From Hydrogenophaga sp. (GTDB lineage: Bacteria; Pseudomonadota; Gammaproteobacteria; Burkholderiales; Burkholderiaceae_C), in the NCBI RefSeq assembly GCF_030158645.1, contig NZ_JAOASO010000045.1:1-64000 (forward strand): a stretch of 64,000 nt of DNA, written 5' to 3'. The position numbers and the translations under genes are program-made. Below the pieces are notes generated by a model. It worked only from the letters and a program-made list of their open reading frames with translations. It searched no databases and had not been told where the DNA came from. Shown piece after piece: positions 55,305-63,311 of this stretch. How positions within the stretch are numbered: position 1 is the first letter of the stretch; each line of letters starts with the position of its first letter.

Positions 55305-56561
55305 TCAAGAGCGGCTGTAGGCCAGCCCCGAAGCCACGCCGCCGAACAGGTCGCCCTCGACCATGGCCACGCCCGGAAACTCGGCCTGCAGGGCGCGCTG
55401 GAACGGCCGCAGCGCCGACGAGCCGCCGGTGAGGTAGATCGCGTCCAGGGTGCCGTCTGTGAGGCCGGCGCGCTGCACGCATTCGCGGGCGCAGGCCACC
55501 GTGCGCGCCAGCAGCACACCCAGGTGGTCGCGCATGGCGTCGGCGTGCATGTCGGCGGTGAGGCCGCGCTCCACCTCAGACAGGTCCACCTGGGTGGCAC
55601 CGTCTTCGTTGGAGCATCGGATCTTGGCCTGCTCCACCTCGTGGGCGATGCGGTGTCCGTCACGGTGCTTGAGCACCTTCATCAGGCGCTCATGCAGCAC
55701 CACGTTGCTGTAATTCACGCGCAGCTGCTGCGCCTGGCTGAGCGCGCGCGGCTGGTAAAGCCACTGGATCAGGTGCCAGGTGGAGAGGTCAAAGAACACG
55801 CGGCTGGGCACCTCGCGCTGCTGCGGCCCCAGGTGCTTGTAGCCCAGCAGGGGCATGACCTGCTCCAGGCTGAGCTTCTGGTCGAAGTCGGTGCCGCCGA
55901 TGTGCACACCCGTGGTGGCCAACACGTCGCCCGCGCGGTCGGCCAGCTTCATGCGCTGCGGGCCCAGGCGCACCACGGTGAAGTCGGACGTGCCACCACC
56001 CAGGTCCACCACCAGCACCACGCGCTCAGCGTCCAGCCGGCGCTCGTAGTCCAGCGCGGCGGCGATTGGCTCCAGCTGGAACGACACCTGGCGGAACCCC
56101 ACGGCCTGCGCGGCCTGCCGCAGGGAGTCTTGCGCGAGCGCGTCGCGCTCCAGGTCGTCGTCCACAAAATGCACCGGCCGGCCCATCACCACCTGGGTGG
56201 GCGCCACGCCCAGCGTCTGCGCCGCGCGCTCGCGCAGCGCAGCCAGAAAGGTGGCCACGATCTCCTGGAAACTGATCTGCTGGAGGTTGACCACCGTGGT
56301 CTCCAACAGCAGCGGACTGCCCAGCAGACTCTTGAGCGACCGCATCAGACGGCCCTCGGTGCCCGCCAGATACTGCGCCACCGCGTCGCGACCGAAATGC
56401 GTGGTGCTGTCCTCCGAGTTGTAGAACACCGCCGTGGGCATGGAGACCGCCGTGCCCTCCAGCGCAATCAGGCGCGCCGTGCCCCGCACGTCGGCCCAGG
56501 CCATGGCCGAATTGGAAGTGCCGAAATCGATGCCGAGCGTGCCGTGGAGCGGAGGAGTCAT
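55305..56561 (-). CDS. Hsp70-family chaperone, YegD type
   Basis: A 418-residue actin/Hsp70 ATPase-fold protein lacking the peptide-binding domain of DnaK. ATP-site motifs are LGIDFGTSNSAMAW, VVDLGGGTSDFTVVRLG and ITLTGGSSALRPF-like YLTGGSSALRPFQ. The length and single-domain layout match YegD. The client is unknown. A small disordered protein gene and a PPOX stress gene lie upstream on the same strand, and an 8-bp hairpin lies in between. Confidence 0.88.
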   Translation of the reverse strand: MTPPLHGTLGIDFGTSNSAMAWADVRGTARLIALEGTAVSMPTAVFYNSEDSTTHFGRDAVAQYLAGTEGRLMRSLKSLLGSPLLLETTVVNLQQISFQEIVATFLAALRERAAQTLGVAPTQVVMGRPVHFVDDDLERDALAQDSLRQAAQAVGFRQVSFQLEPIAAALDYERRLDAERVVLVVDLGGGTSDFTVVRLGPQRMKLADRAGDVLATTGVHIGGTDFDQKLSLEQVMPLLGYKHLGPQQREVPSRVFFDLSTWHLIQWLYQPRALSQAQQLRVNYSNVVLHERLMKVLKHRDGHRIAHEVEQAKIRCSNEDGATQVDLSEVERGLTADMHADAMRDHLGVLLARTVACARECVQRAGLTDGTLDAIYLTGGSSALRPFQRALQAEFPGVAMVEGDLFGGVASGLAYSRS

Positions 56562-56642
56562 GGGGAGCGGTGGAGAGATGGCCCCCGAGGTTCTAGCGGA
56601 AGCGCCGGCTCATGGGGAGCGCGGATTCTGCCACCGATGCGT

Positions 56643-56662
56643 GGGGGCCCCCGTGGGCCCCC
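56643..56662. repeat. GC-rich hairpin between the YegD gene and the disordered-protein gene
   Basis: GGGGGCCC (56643-56650), loop CCGT, GGGCCCCC (56655-56662): a perfect 8-bp stem between two minus-strand genes. No T-tract follows, so transcription termination is uncertain; an mRNA-stability or processing role is equally possible. Confidence 0.5.
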
Positions 56663-56679
56663 TCTCCCGCCCAGCTGCG

Positions 56680-56985
56680 CTATGTGCGGCGGACGCTCGT
56701 TTTCTGCTGCCGCGGTGGTTGCCCGCCTGGACCCGGCACGTCCCTGGCGCGCTGTTGCGCGTCCAGTCCTGGCGTGGCGCGCATGTCGGTGTCCACCTGG
56801 CCCTGCTTCAAGTCTTGGTAGGCCTGCAGGATCTTCGGGTCCGGCTTGTCGTCGGTCATGTCCGTGTCCTGGTCGTTCTCGTGTGGCAACTTCAAGGGCG
56901 TCTTGCCATCCTCAGGCGGCGCCTCGAACGGTGTGTCGGGTTCAACGGGCTGGTGGGGCACCGCGGGTTGGCCCGGCTTGTTCAT
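56680..56985 (-). CDS. Small hypothetical protein, low complexity
   Basis: A 101-residue product rich in Pro, Asp, Gln and Thr with no hydrophobic core, no signal peptide and no transmembrane segment; it is predicted to be disordered. Its start overlaps the stop of the PPOX-type gene by 4 bp, which supports it being translated. I do not recognise the family. Confidence 0.6.
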   Translation of the reverse strand: MNKPGQPAVPHQPVEPDTPFEAPPEDGKTPLKLPHENDQDTDMTDDKPDPKILQAYQDLKQGQVDTDMRATPGLDAQQRARDVPGPGGQPPRQQKTSVRRT

Positions 56986-57509
56986 GCCAGGTTGCCGGTC
57001 GGCTGGGCGCCGCCGGCCAAACCCTGGTGCGAGCCGTGTTCACCCATGCCGATGGGCTTGCCCGCCACGGCGGACACGATGTTGCTGACCAGTCGGACCA
57101 TCTTGCTGTTGGGCGCGTCCCAGTAGTCGGCCGAGTGCGGCACGAACTTCAGCAAGGCCAGCGTGGGCGAGTCCACGCCATCGGGAAACCAGGGGCGCGC
57201 AAAGGGCGACCACAAGCGTTCGATGTGACCTCGGTCGGTCACGATCTCGCCGTGACCGGACAGCGACACATAGGTGCTGTCGTCGAGGTCGGTGAAAGCC
57301 AGGTTGGCCTGGGCCAGTCGCTCGACCTTGGAAGAACGCGTGTCCGTGAAAAACCAGATGGCGCCGCTGGCGTCCATTTCCAGCGCATACATGGGCCGGC
57401 TGGCGAGCGAACCGTCGGCCTCGACGGTGGTGAGCATCGAGGTGGCGATGTCTTCAATCAGCTCGGCGATGTGCTTGCGCTCGGGCGTGGTCTGCGTTTC
57501 GATGTTCAT
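56982..57509 (-). CDS. Pyridoxamine 5'-phosphate oxidase-like general stress protein
   Basis: A 175-residue split-barrel flavin-binding protein: ASMLTTVEADG-type strand (SMLTTVEADGSLASRPM), IWFFTDTRSSKVE, VSLSGHGEIVTD and DRGHIERLWSPFARPWF, matching the GSP26/PPOX general stress group, which binds FMN or F420. It is coupled to the small downstream protein. The physiological substrate is unknown. Confidence 0.88.
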   Translation of the reverse strand: MNIETQTTPERKHIAELIEDIATSMLTTVEADGSLASRPMYALEMDASGAIWFFTDTRSSKVERLAQANLAFTDLDDSTYVSLSGHGEIVTDRGHIERLWSPFARPWFPDGVDSPTLALLKFVPHSADYWDAPNSKMVRLVSNIVSAVAGKPIGMGEHGSHQGLAGGAQPTGNLA

Positions 57510-57616
57510 GGGTGGTCCTCGTCATCGTTGAATGAAGTGACCACGGTAAAAAGAAACGCGGGGTGGGTCTGTGCGCTGGCGAACGCGTCCTGGCATCAGC
57601 CCAGCGCACCTGGCGT

Positions 57617-57850
57617 TCATTCGCCGAGCAGGCGGGTGGCGATCTCGGTGGCGTCCAGCCGGTCGAAGCCCATGTTGTGGCGATGGGTCAGCGGCCCGCC
57701 GCCCGGGATCACCTGGCCGTGGGCGTCATGGCCAATGGCTTTGAACTTCCAGCGCCCGCCCACGAGCTTCAGGTTGCCGACCTGGCGACCCTGCACGTCC
57801 CGGACCGGGCAGGCGTCGCCCCGAACCGGGCCGATGGTCAGGCCCGGCAT
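57617..57850 (-). CDS. Small hypothetical protein coupled to serA
   Basis: A 77-residue product (MPGLTIGPVRGDACPV... to ...ATEIATRLLGE) whose ATG at 57850 overlaps the serA stop codon (TGATG), arguing for translational coupling. It has a compact mix of Gly, Lys and hydrophobic residues, a GGRWKFKAIG strand-like segment and one Cys. No transmembrane part. Not recognised. Confidence 0.6.
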   Translation of the reverse strand: MPGLTIGPVRGDACPVRDVQGRQVGNLKLVGGRWKFKAIGHDAHGQVIPGGGPLTHRHNMGFDRLDATEIATRLLGE

Positions 57851-59112
57851 CAGAACAGCACGCGGGTGCGCAAGGTGCCGTTGACACCGGCCAGCCCGGA
57901 CAAGGCAATGTCGGCGTGCTCGGCGTCGACATCGATGACCACGTAGCCCACGTCGTCGCGGGTCTGCAGGTACTGTGCGGCGATGTTGATGCCGTTGTCG
58001 GCAAAGACCCGGTTGATGGCCGACAGCACGCCCGGCACGTTGCGGTGCACGTGCAACAGACGGCGCTTGCCGGGGTGGGCAGGCAGAGCCACCTCGGGGA
58101 AGTTGACCGACGAGGTGGTGGTGCCGTTGTCGCTGTACCGGGCCAGTTTCTCCGCCACCTCGTGGCCGATGTTGGTTTGCGCCTCCAGCGTGGAGCCGCC
58201 GATGTGCGGTGTCAGGATCACGTTGTCCAGGCCGCGCAGCGGCGACTCGAAACGATCGGCGTTGCTCTGCGGCTCTTCTGGAAAAACGTCGATGGCGGCG
58301 CCGGCCAGGCGGTGTTCGCGCAGCGCCGCGGCCAGCGGCTCGATCTCGACCACGCGGCCGCGCGACGCGTTGATGAGCACCGCGCCGGGCTTCATCTGCG
58401 CGATCTCGCGCTCGCCGATCAGCCATTCGGTGCTGGCGTTCTCGGGCACGTGCAAGCTCACCACGTCGGCGGCGCCCAGCAGTTCGGGCAAGGTGGCCAA
58501 CTGGCGGGCGTTGCCCAGCGGCAGCTTGCTGAGCACGTCCACAAAGACCACCTGCATGCCCAGCGCTTCGGCCAGCACCGACAGCTGTGAACCGATGGCG
58601 CCGTAGCCGATGATGCCCAGCGTCTTGCCGCGGATCTCGTGGGCGTTGCGGGCCGTCTTGAGCCAGCCGCCGCGGTGCGCCACCGCGTTCTTTTCGGGCA
58701 CACCGCGCAGCAGCAGGATGGCCTCGCCCAGCACCAGCTCGGCCACCGACCGGGTGTTGGAGAACGGTGCGTTGAACACCGCGATACCGCGCTGCCGCGC
58801 CGCCACCAGGTCGACCTGGTTGGTGCCGATGCAGAAGCAGCCGATGGCGATCAGCTTGGGCGCGTGGGCCAGCACCTCGGCAGTGAGCTGGGTGCGCGAG
58901 CGGATGCCGACGAAGTGCACCTCGGCGATCTTCTGGCGGAGTTCTTCGTCGGACGGCGAGCCTGCGAGACTTTCGATCTGGCTGTAGCCGGCGGCTTGCA
59001 GCGTGGCGACGGCCGAGGGGTCGATGCCTTCGAGCAGGAGGAAGCGGATCTTGCGCTTGTCGAACGAGGTCGTGGCGGCTGGCGGGCTGGAGTGAGGGGG
59101 GGTGGTGCTCAT
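57850..59112 (-). CDS. serA: D-3-phosphoglycerate dehydrogenase with ACT domain
   Basis: First step of serine synthesis, oxidising 3-phosphoglycerate with NAD+. The 420-residue enzyme has GIRSRTQLTAEVL near the start, the NAD motif GIIGYGAIGSQLSVLAEALGM, the catalytic Arg in LINASRGRVVEI, and the catalytic His in TPHIGGSTLEAQTNIG. The C-terminal ACT domain (LLHVHRNVPGVLSAINRVFADNGINI) indicates feedback control by serine, as in E. coli SerA. A 77-residue gene is coupled to its 3' end. Confidence 0.95.
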   Translation of the reverse strand: MSTTPPHSSPPAATTSFDKRKIRFLLLEGIDPSAVATLQAAGYSQIESLAGSPSDEELRQKIAEVHFVGIRSRTQLTAEVLAHAPKLIAIGCFCIGTNQVDLVAARQRGIAVFNAPFSNTRSVAELVLGEAILLLRGVPEKNAVAHRGGWLKTARNAHEIRGKTLGIIGYGAIGSQLSVLAEALGMQVVFVDVLSKLPLGNARQLATLPELLGAADVVSLHVPENASTEWLIGEREIAQMKPGAVLINASRGRVVEIEPLAAALREHRLAGAAIDVFPEEPQSNADRFESPLRGLDNVILTPHIGGSTLEAQTNIGHEVAEKLARYSDNGTTTSSVNFPEVALPAHPGKRRLLHVHRNVPGVLSAINRVFADNGINIAAQYLQTRDDVGYVVIDVDAEHADIALSGLAGVNGTLRTRVLF

Positions 59113-59175
59113 AGCCGACCAATGTAGTCGGATCCGGCGAGGGCCGCTGGTTTGTGGAGGCCCACACGCCGCGCC

Positions 59176-60066
59176 CTACCAGGGCGGCGCCGCGAACCGT
59201 TGGACCAGAAAGTCGAGCAAGGCGCGCACCGCGGGGGCGAGGTGTCTGCGCGAAAGGTAGAGCGCGTGGATGGACATGGCCGGCGGCTGCCAGTCGGGCA
59301 GCACCACCACGAGCGAGCCCTTGGCCAGGTGCGGGTTGGCCAGGTAGGTGGGTTGAAGGGCCAGGCCACCGCCGGCCAGCGCGGCTTGCAACAAGGCCGT
59401 GGCTTCGTTGGCGCTGAGCTGGCTGCGGACCTTGACATCGCACACCTCGTCACCGCGCCTCAGGCTCCAGGTGCTCTTGCCGAAATTGGCAAAGCTCAGG
59501 CACCGGTGGTTCTCCAGCTCGCCCGGCGAGCTGGGTGTCCCGTGCTCGGCCAGATAGGCCGGGGAGGCCACGAGCACCGATGCACAGGGCGCCAGCACCC
59601 GCCCGATCAGGCTGGGATCGGGCTCGGCGCTGATGCGAATGGCCAGGTCGATGCGGGCTTCCACCAGATTGAGCGCACCTTCGCTGGCGTTGAGGTCGAT
59701 CTTCAGCTGGGGATGCAGCTTCAGAAAATCGGCCAGCGCGGCCGCCAGCTCGGCGTAGGCGAACGACACGCTGCACGTGACCCGCAGCTGACCACGCAGC
59801 GCTGTGTCATGGCGGCTGGTTTCCTGCTCCACGTCATCCGCCAGGGCCAGCATCTGCTGGCTGCGGCGCAGACACGTCTCGCCCGCATCGGTGAGCGTGA
59901 CGCTGCGCGTGGTGCGCTGCAACAGGCGGGCCCCGAGCCACTGTTCCAGCGCCCCGACGTGGCGCGTCACCATGGCCCGCGACATCTCCAGTTGATCGGC
60001 GGTGGCGCTGAAGCTGCCGTTCTCGGCCACCGCCACGAACACGCGCATGGCGGTCAGACGGTCCAT
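59176..60066 (-). CDS. LysR-family transcriptional regulator
   Basis: A 296-residue regulator with an N-terminal winged HTH (MRVFVAVAENGSFSATADQLEMSRAMVTRHVGALEQWLGARLLQRTTR) and a LysR substrate-binding domain. It starts at ATG 60066 and is divergent from the metallo-beta-lactamase-fold gene at 60190, its likely target. The frame is open further upstream but the HTH fixes the start. The inducer is unknown. Confidence 0.92.
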   Translation of the reverse strand: MDRLTAMRVFVAVAENGSFSATADQLEMSRAMVTRHVGALEQWLGARLLQRTTRSVTLTDAGETCLRRSQQMLALADDVEQETSRHDTALRGQLRVTCSVSFAYAELAAALADFLKLHPQLKIDLNASEGALNLVEARIDLAIRISAEPDPSLIGRVLAPCASVLVASPAYLAEHGTPSSPGELENHRCLSFANFGKSTWSLRRGDEVCDVKVRSQLSANEATALLQAALAGGGLALQPTYLANPHLAKGSLVVVLPDWQPPAMSIHALYLSRRHLAPAVRALLDFLVQRFAAPPW

Positions 60067-60133
60067 GATCTGATCGATTTCTGAAACATATATGGCCAAA
60101 TTTTGCGGTTTATTTGTTCGATTCAGGAAACTA

Positions 60134-60151
60134 CAGTGCGTTTCGGCACTG
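60134..60151. promoter_or_regulatory. Inverted repeat in the LysR/MBL divergent promoter region
   Basis: CAGTGC (60134-60139), spacer of six, GCACTG (60146-60151): a perfect dyad 39 bp before the MBL-fold gene start. It may be a hairpin in the leader or a binding site; it lacks the T-N11-A LysR core. Confidence 0.4.
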
Positions 60152-60189
60152 AAGAGTGTCAGCTTCCCAACACCTTTCAGGAGCCTTCC

Positions 60190-61053
60190 ATGATCCGCAC
60201 CACCCTCATCGCCGCTTCTCTGGCCATCGCCTTCACGGCCCACGCGGCGCAACCCCTGACCGTCCAGGTGTACAACGCCGCCGGCAACAGCTTCAACGTC
60301 AATTCCACCTTGGTCTATGGCAACAAAGAAGCCATGGTGATCGACGCAGGCTTCACCCGTGCGGACGCCCTGCGCATCGCCGCCAACGTGCTCGACAGCG
60401 GCAAACAACTCACCACCATTTACGTGAGCCAGGCAGACCCGGACTATCACTTCGGCGTCGAGACGCTCCAGGAGATCTTTCCGCAGGCCGAGGTGGTGAC
60501 CACACCCGCCGTGCTCGAAAAACTGAGCGCCAAGATGTCGGGCAAGCTCGCCTTCTGGGGTCCCAAGATGGGCGCCAACGCGCCGCGCAAACCCGTGGTG
60601 CCACGCGCGCTGGACGGCAACAGCCTGACGCTGGAAGGGCAGGTCATCGAGATTCGCGGCACGCAAGGCCTGCTGGCCCACCGGCCCTATGCCTGGATCC
60701 CGTCGATCAAGGCGGTGGTGGGCAACATCGGCGTTTTTGGCAACATGCACGTGTGGACCGCGGACACACAAAGCGCTGCCGAACGCGCCGCCTGGGTGGC
60801 CCAGCTGGACGAGATGACCGCACTCCGGCCCGACCTGGTGGTGCCCGGCCACATGAAGGCGGGCAGCTCGCTGGACGCCAGTGCCATCGGTTTCACGAGG
60901 GACTACCTGCGGACGTTCGAGAAGAACCTGGCCACCAGCAAGAACAGCGCAGAGCTGATCGACGCCATGAAAAAGGCCTATCCGCAGGTGACCGACGGTG
61001 CCTTGTCGTTGGACATTGGCGCCCGGGTCAACAAGGGCGAAATGAAGTGGTGA
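60190..61053 (+). CDS. Exported MBL-fold protein with atypical metal motif
   Basis: A 287-residue protein: signal peptide to AHAAQ (about residue 20), then a metallo-beta-lactamase-like fold (NSTLVYGNKEAMVIDAGF, ...VVPGHM, ARVNKGEMKW end). The canonical T/S-H-x-H-x-D-H is changed to S-Q-A-D-P-D-Y-H (residues 80-87): the first two His and the last His are replaced, only Asp85 remains, and His87 follows one position late. The metal content and activity are therefore uncertain. Divergent from the LysR gene. Confidence 0.83.
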   Translation: MIRTTLIAASLAIAFTAHAAQPLTVQVYNAAGNSFNVNSTLVYGNKEAMVIDAGFTRADALRIAANVLDSGKQLTTIYVSQADPDYHFGVETLQEIFPQAEVVTTPAVLEKLSAKMSGKLAFWGPKMGANAPRKPVVPRALDGNSLTLEGQVIEIRGTQGLLAHRPYAWIPSIKAVVGNIGVFGNMHVWTADTQSAAERAAWVAQLDEMTALRPDLVVPGHMKAGSSLDASAIGFTRDYLRTFEKNLATSKNSAELIDAMKKAYPQVTDGALSLDIGARVNKGEMKW

Positions 61054-61134
61054 GTCCGGGGCGCAAGAAGCAGCATGGCCCGGCCATGTTCACGGCGCAG
61101 CGCCGGGCCGGTCAGGCCTGAAGCTGCGCCAGGG

Positions 61135-61166
61135 CATGGGCTGCCGCCGCGCGTTGGCAGCCCATG
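61135..61166. terminator. Inverted repeat between convergent genes (terminator-like)
   Basis: CATGGGCTGCC (61135-61145) and GGCAGCCCATG (61156-61166) form a perfect 11-bp stem with a 10-nt loop in the gap between the MBL and nitroreductase genes, 81 bp from one stop and 10 bp from the other. There is no T-tract, so it may act as a Rho-independent pause or an RNA stabiliser. Confidence 0.5.
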
Positions 61167-61175
61167 GACACACGC

Positions 61176-61838
61176 TCACTTGACGTGTGTCGCAAACTGC
61201 TCCATCGGGCGGCGCACCTTCTTCAGGTTCACCAGCCAGTCGCCTTCGTCGGCCCGGTAGCCCAGCGGCAGGATGGCGACGCTGCGCAGACCGCGCTCGC
61301 GCAGTTTCAGGATCTCGTCGAGCTTGGAAGGGTCGAAGCCTTCCATCGGCGTGCTGTCCACCTCTTCGAAGGCGGCAGCGATCAGCGCGGCGCCCAGGCC
61401 GATGTAAGCCTGGCGGGCCGCGTGGTTGAAATTCACCTCGGCGTCGCGTTGCGGGTAGCTGTTCAGCAGGCTCTGGCGGTAGTTCTCCCATCCCTCGTTG
61501 GTGCCGCCGCGCTGTTCGTTCGTCAGATCGAACATGTGGTTGATGCGCTCGGCCGTGTAGTTGTCCCAGGCGGCGAACACCAGCAGGTGCGAGCCATCGG
61601 TGATCTGGGCCTGGTTCCACGCGATGGGCTTGATCTGCTCACGCACCGCCTGGCTGGTCACGACGATGATCTCGAACGGCTGCAGACCGCTGGACGTGGG
61701 CGCCAGACGCGCGGCCTCGACGATGCGGTCCACCTTGTCTTGCGGCACGGCCTTGGTGGCGTCCATCTTTTTGGCGGCGTAGCGCCACTGCAGCTTGTCC
61801 AGCAGCACGGGGGGGGTGGGTTGCGACAGGTCGCTCAT
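61176..61838 (-). CDS. NfsB-type NAD(P)H-dependent nitroreductase
   Basis: A 220-residue FMN enzyme starting at 61838 (MSDLSQPTPP). Motifs: LQWRYAAKKMD, AARLAPTSSGLQPFEIIVV and FNHAARQAYIGLGAALIAAAFEEVDSTPMEGFDP, the NfsB/FMN nitroreductase core. The open frame continues upstream to 62006 but is not conserved. It is divergent from the Crp/Fnr gene (202-bp gap). Nitroaromatic or quinone reduction is inferred. Confidence 0.9.
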   Translation of the reverse strand: MSDLSQPTPPVLLDKLQWRYAAKKMDATKAVPQDKVDRIVEAARLAPTSSGLQPFEIIVVTSQAVREQIKPIAWNQAQITDGSHLLVFAAWDNYTAERINHMFDLTNEQRGGTNEGWENYRQSLLNSYPQRDAEVNFNHAARQAYIGLGAALIAAAFEEVDSTPMEGFDPSKLDEILKLRERGLRSVAILPLGYRADEGDWLVNLKKVRRPMEQFATHVK

Positions 61839-62041
61839 GGGGGTCTTCTCCAAAGGGTGTGTTGCCTGCACCGTGCAGGCCGCCCGGGGATTTTGACGCA
61901 GCGCAGCAAATGCTGCCCGCCGCCGCACAGAAGGCGGTGGCCGCGAGCCCGACGGGTGGTTGTATTCATCGGTTGGCAAGCAGCGTACAAGCTGAAGGGT
62001 GATCAACCGCCCGGGCAGCGCTCAACCGAGAGGAGCACCGC

Positions 62042-62761
62042 TTGAACGAACCTGACAACCCGCTTCAAAACCACCTGTTGGCCTGCTTGCCCGAAACCGA
62101 GTGGCCAAGGTGGAAGCCCCAGCTTGAGCTGGTGGATCTGCCCTTGGGGAAGGTGCTGACCGAATCGGGAGCGCCGTTGACCGATGTGCACTTCCCCACC
62201 AGCGCCATCGTGTCCTTGCTCCATGTGCTGGAAGACGGTTCGTCCGCGGAGATCGCAGTGGTCGGATTTGAAGGGGTGGTGGGCATCTCCATCTTCATGG
62301 GCGGCGGCAGCACACCCAGCCGCTCCGTGGTGCAGAGCGCGGGCCAGGGTTACCGGATGCGCGCCGAGGCCATCAAGGCCGCGTTCGAACACTCCAATGC
62401 GGTCCTGCACCTGATGCTGCGGTTCACGCAGGCCTTGATCACCCAGATGAGTCAGACCGCCGTGTGCAACCGCTACCACTCGCTGGACCAGCAGCTTTGC
62501 CGGTGGCTGTTGCTCAGTCTGGACCGCTTGCACGGCAACGAGCTGGTGATGACGCAAGAGCTGATCTCCAACATGCTGGGCGTGCGGCGCGAGGGGGTGA
62601 CCGAAGCGGCGCTCAAGCTGCAAGCGGCCGGGTTGATCCGCTACGCGCGCGGCCACATCTCGGTGCTGGACCGGCCCGCGCTGGAGCACAGAACCTGTGA
62701 GTGCTACCAGGTGGTGAAGCGCGAGTACGACCGCTTGCTGCCGGGCAACACGGCGATCTGA
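62042..62761 (+). CDS. Crp/Fnr-family transcriptional regulator
   Basis: A 239-residue protein with an N-terminal cyclic-nucleotide-binding-like domain (LPLGKVLTESGAPLTDVHFPTSAIVSLLHVL) and a C-terminal winged helix (VMTQELISNMLGVRREGVTEAALKLQAAGLIRYARGHISVL). The start is TTG at 62042 with GAGAGGAG about 7 bp upstream. FNR-type Fe-S cysteines are not in the FNR positions. It may regulate the divergent nitroreductase; this is not shown by the sequence. Confidence 0.87.
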   Translation: MNEPDNPLQNHLLACLPETEWPRWKPQLELVDLPLGKVLTESGAPLTDVHFPTSAIVSLLHVLEDGSSAEIAVVGFEGVVGISIFMGGGSTPSRSVVQSAGQGYRMRAEAIKAAFEHSNAVLHLMLRFTQALITQMSQTAVCNRYHSLDQQLCRWLLLSLDRLHGNELVMTQELISNMLGVRREGVTEAALKLQAAGLIRYARGHISVLDRPALEHRTCECYQVVKREYDRLLPGNTAI

Positions 62762-62776
62762 GCCCGACGCCACCGG

Positions 62777-62794
62777 CGGGCACCGCGGTGCCCG
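62777..62794. repeat. 18-bp palindrome between convergent genes
   Basis: CGGGCACCG directly followed by CGGTGCCCG (62777-62794), in the 43-bp gap between the Crp/Fnr and FKBP stop codons. It is probably a weak bidirectional terminator hairpin, without a T-tract. Confidence 0.5.
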
Positions 62795-62804
62795 TGCAAC
62801 CGGG

Positions 62805-63233
62805 TTACCGCTTTCTCACCGCCAGCAGCTGCACCTGAAACTGCAAGGTGCTGTTGGCCGGGATCACGCCGGGAATGCCGCGCTCACCGTAGGCGGTGGC
62901 GGGGGGGCAGGTCACGTCGGCGGTGTCGCCGACCTTCATTTCCTGCAAGGCCTGCGTCCAGCAAGGCACCACGCGGTTGAGCGGGAAGGTGGCGGGCTCG
63001 CCGCGCTTGAACGAGCTGTCGAACTCTTTCCCGTCGGTCAGCGTGCCGCGGTAGTGCACCTGCACGGTGTCGGTGGCCGCAGGCTTTTCACCGGTTCCGG
63101 CGGCGGTCCATTTGAGTGCGACGCCCGAAGGCAGCGTTTTGTTGGCCGGCAAGGCACCGGCGGTCTGGGCATGAACCGAGGTGAAGACCGACAGCGCGGC
63201 CAGCAACGTGGCCAGTGACAAGGGTTTTTTCAT
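62805..63233 (-). CDS. FKBP-type peptidyl-prolyl isomerase, exported
   Basis: A 142-residue protein with a signal peptide (MKKPLSLATLLAALSVFTSVHAQ) and one FKBP domain (VQVHYRGTLTDGKEFDSSFKRGEPATFPL, MKVGDTADVTCPPATAYGERG, IPANSTLQFQVQLL). The conserved FDSS and Y-G-E-R-G residues are present; the usual Ile-x-GW segment is VVPCWTQAL. Likely a periplasmic folding factor. Confidence 0.9.
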   Translation of the reverse strand: MKKPLSLATLLAALSVFTSVHAQTAGALPANKTLPSGVALKWTAAGTGEKPAATDTVQVHYRGTLTDGKEFDSSFKRGEPATFPLNRVVPCWTQALQEMKVGDTADVTCPPATAYGERGIPGVIPANSTLQFQVQLLAVRKR

Positions 63234-63311
63234 GGCTGAAGAGTAGGTGAAAAGCGATGGCCCAGACCGGCGTGGGTGATCTCGGGTGGCCCGCGCGGGC
63301 CTCACTGGCTG

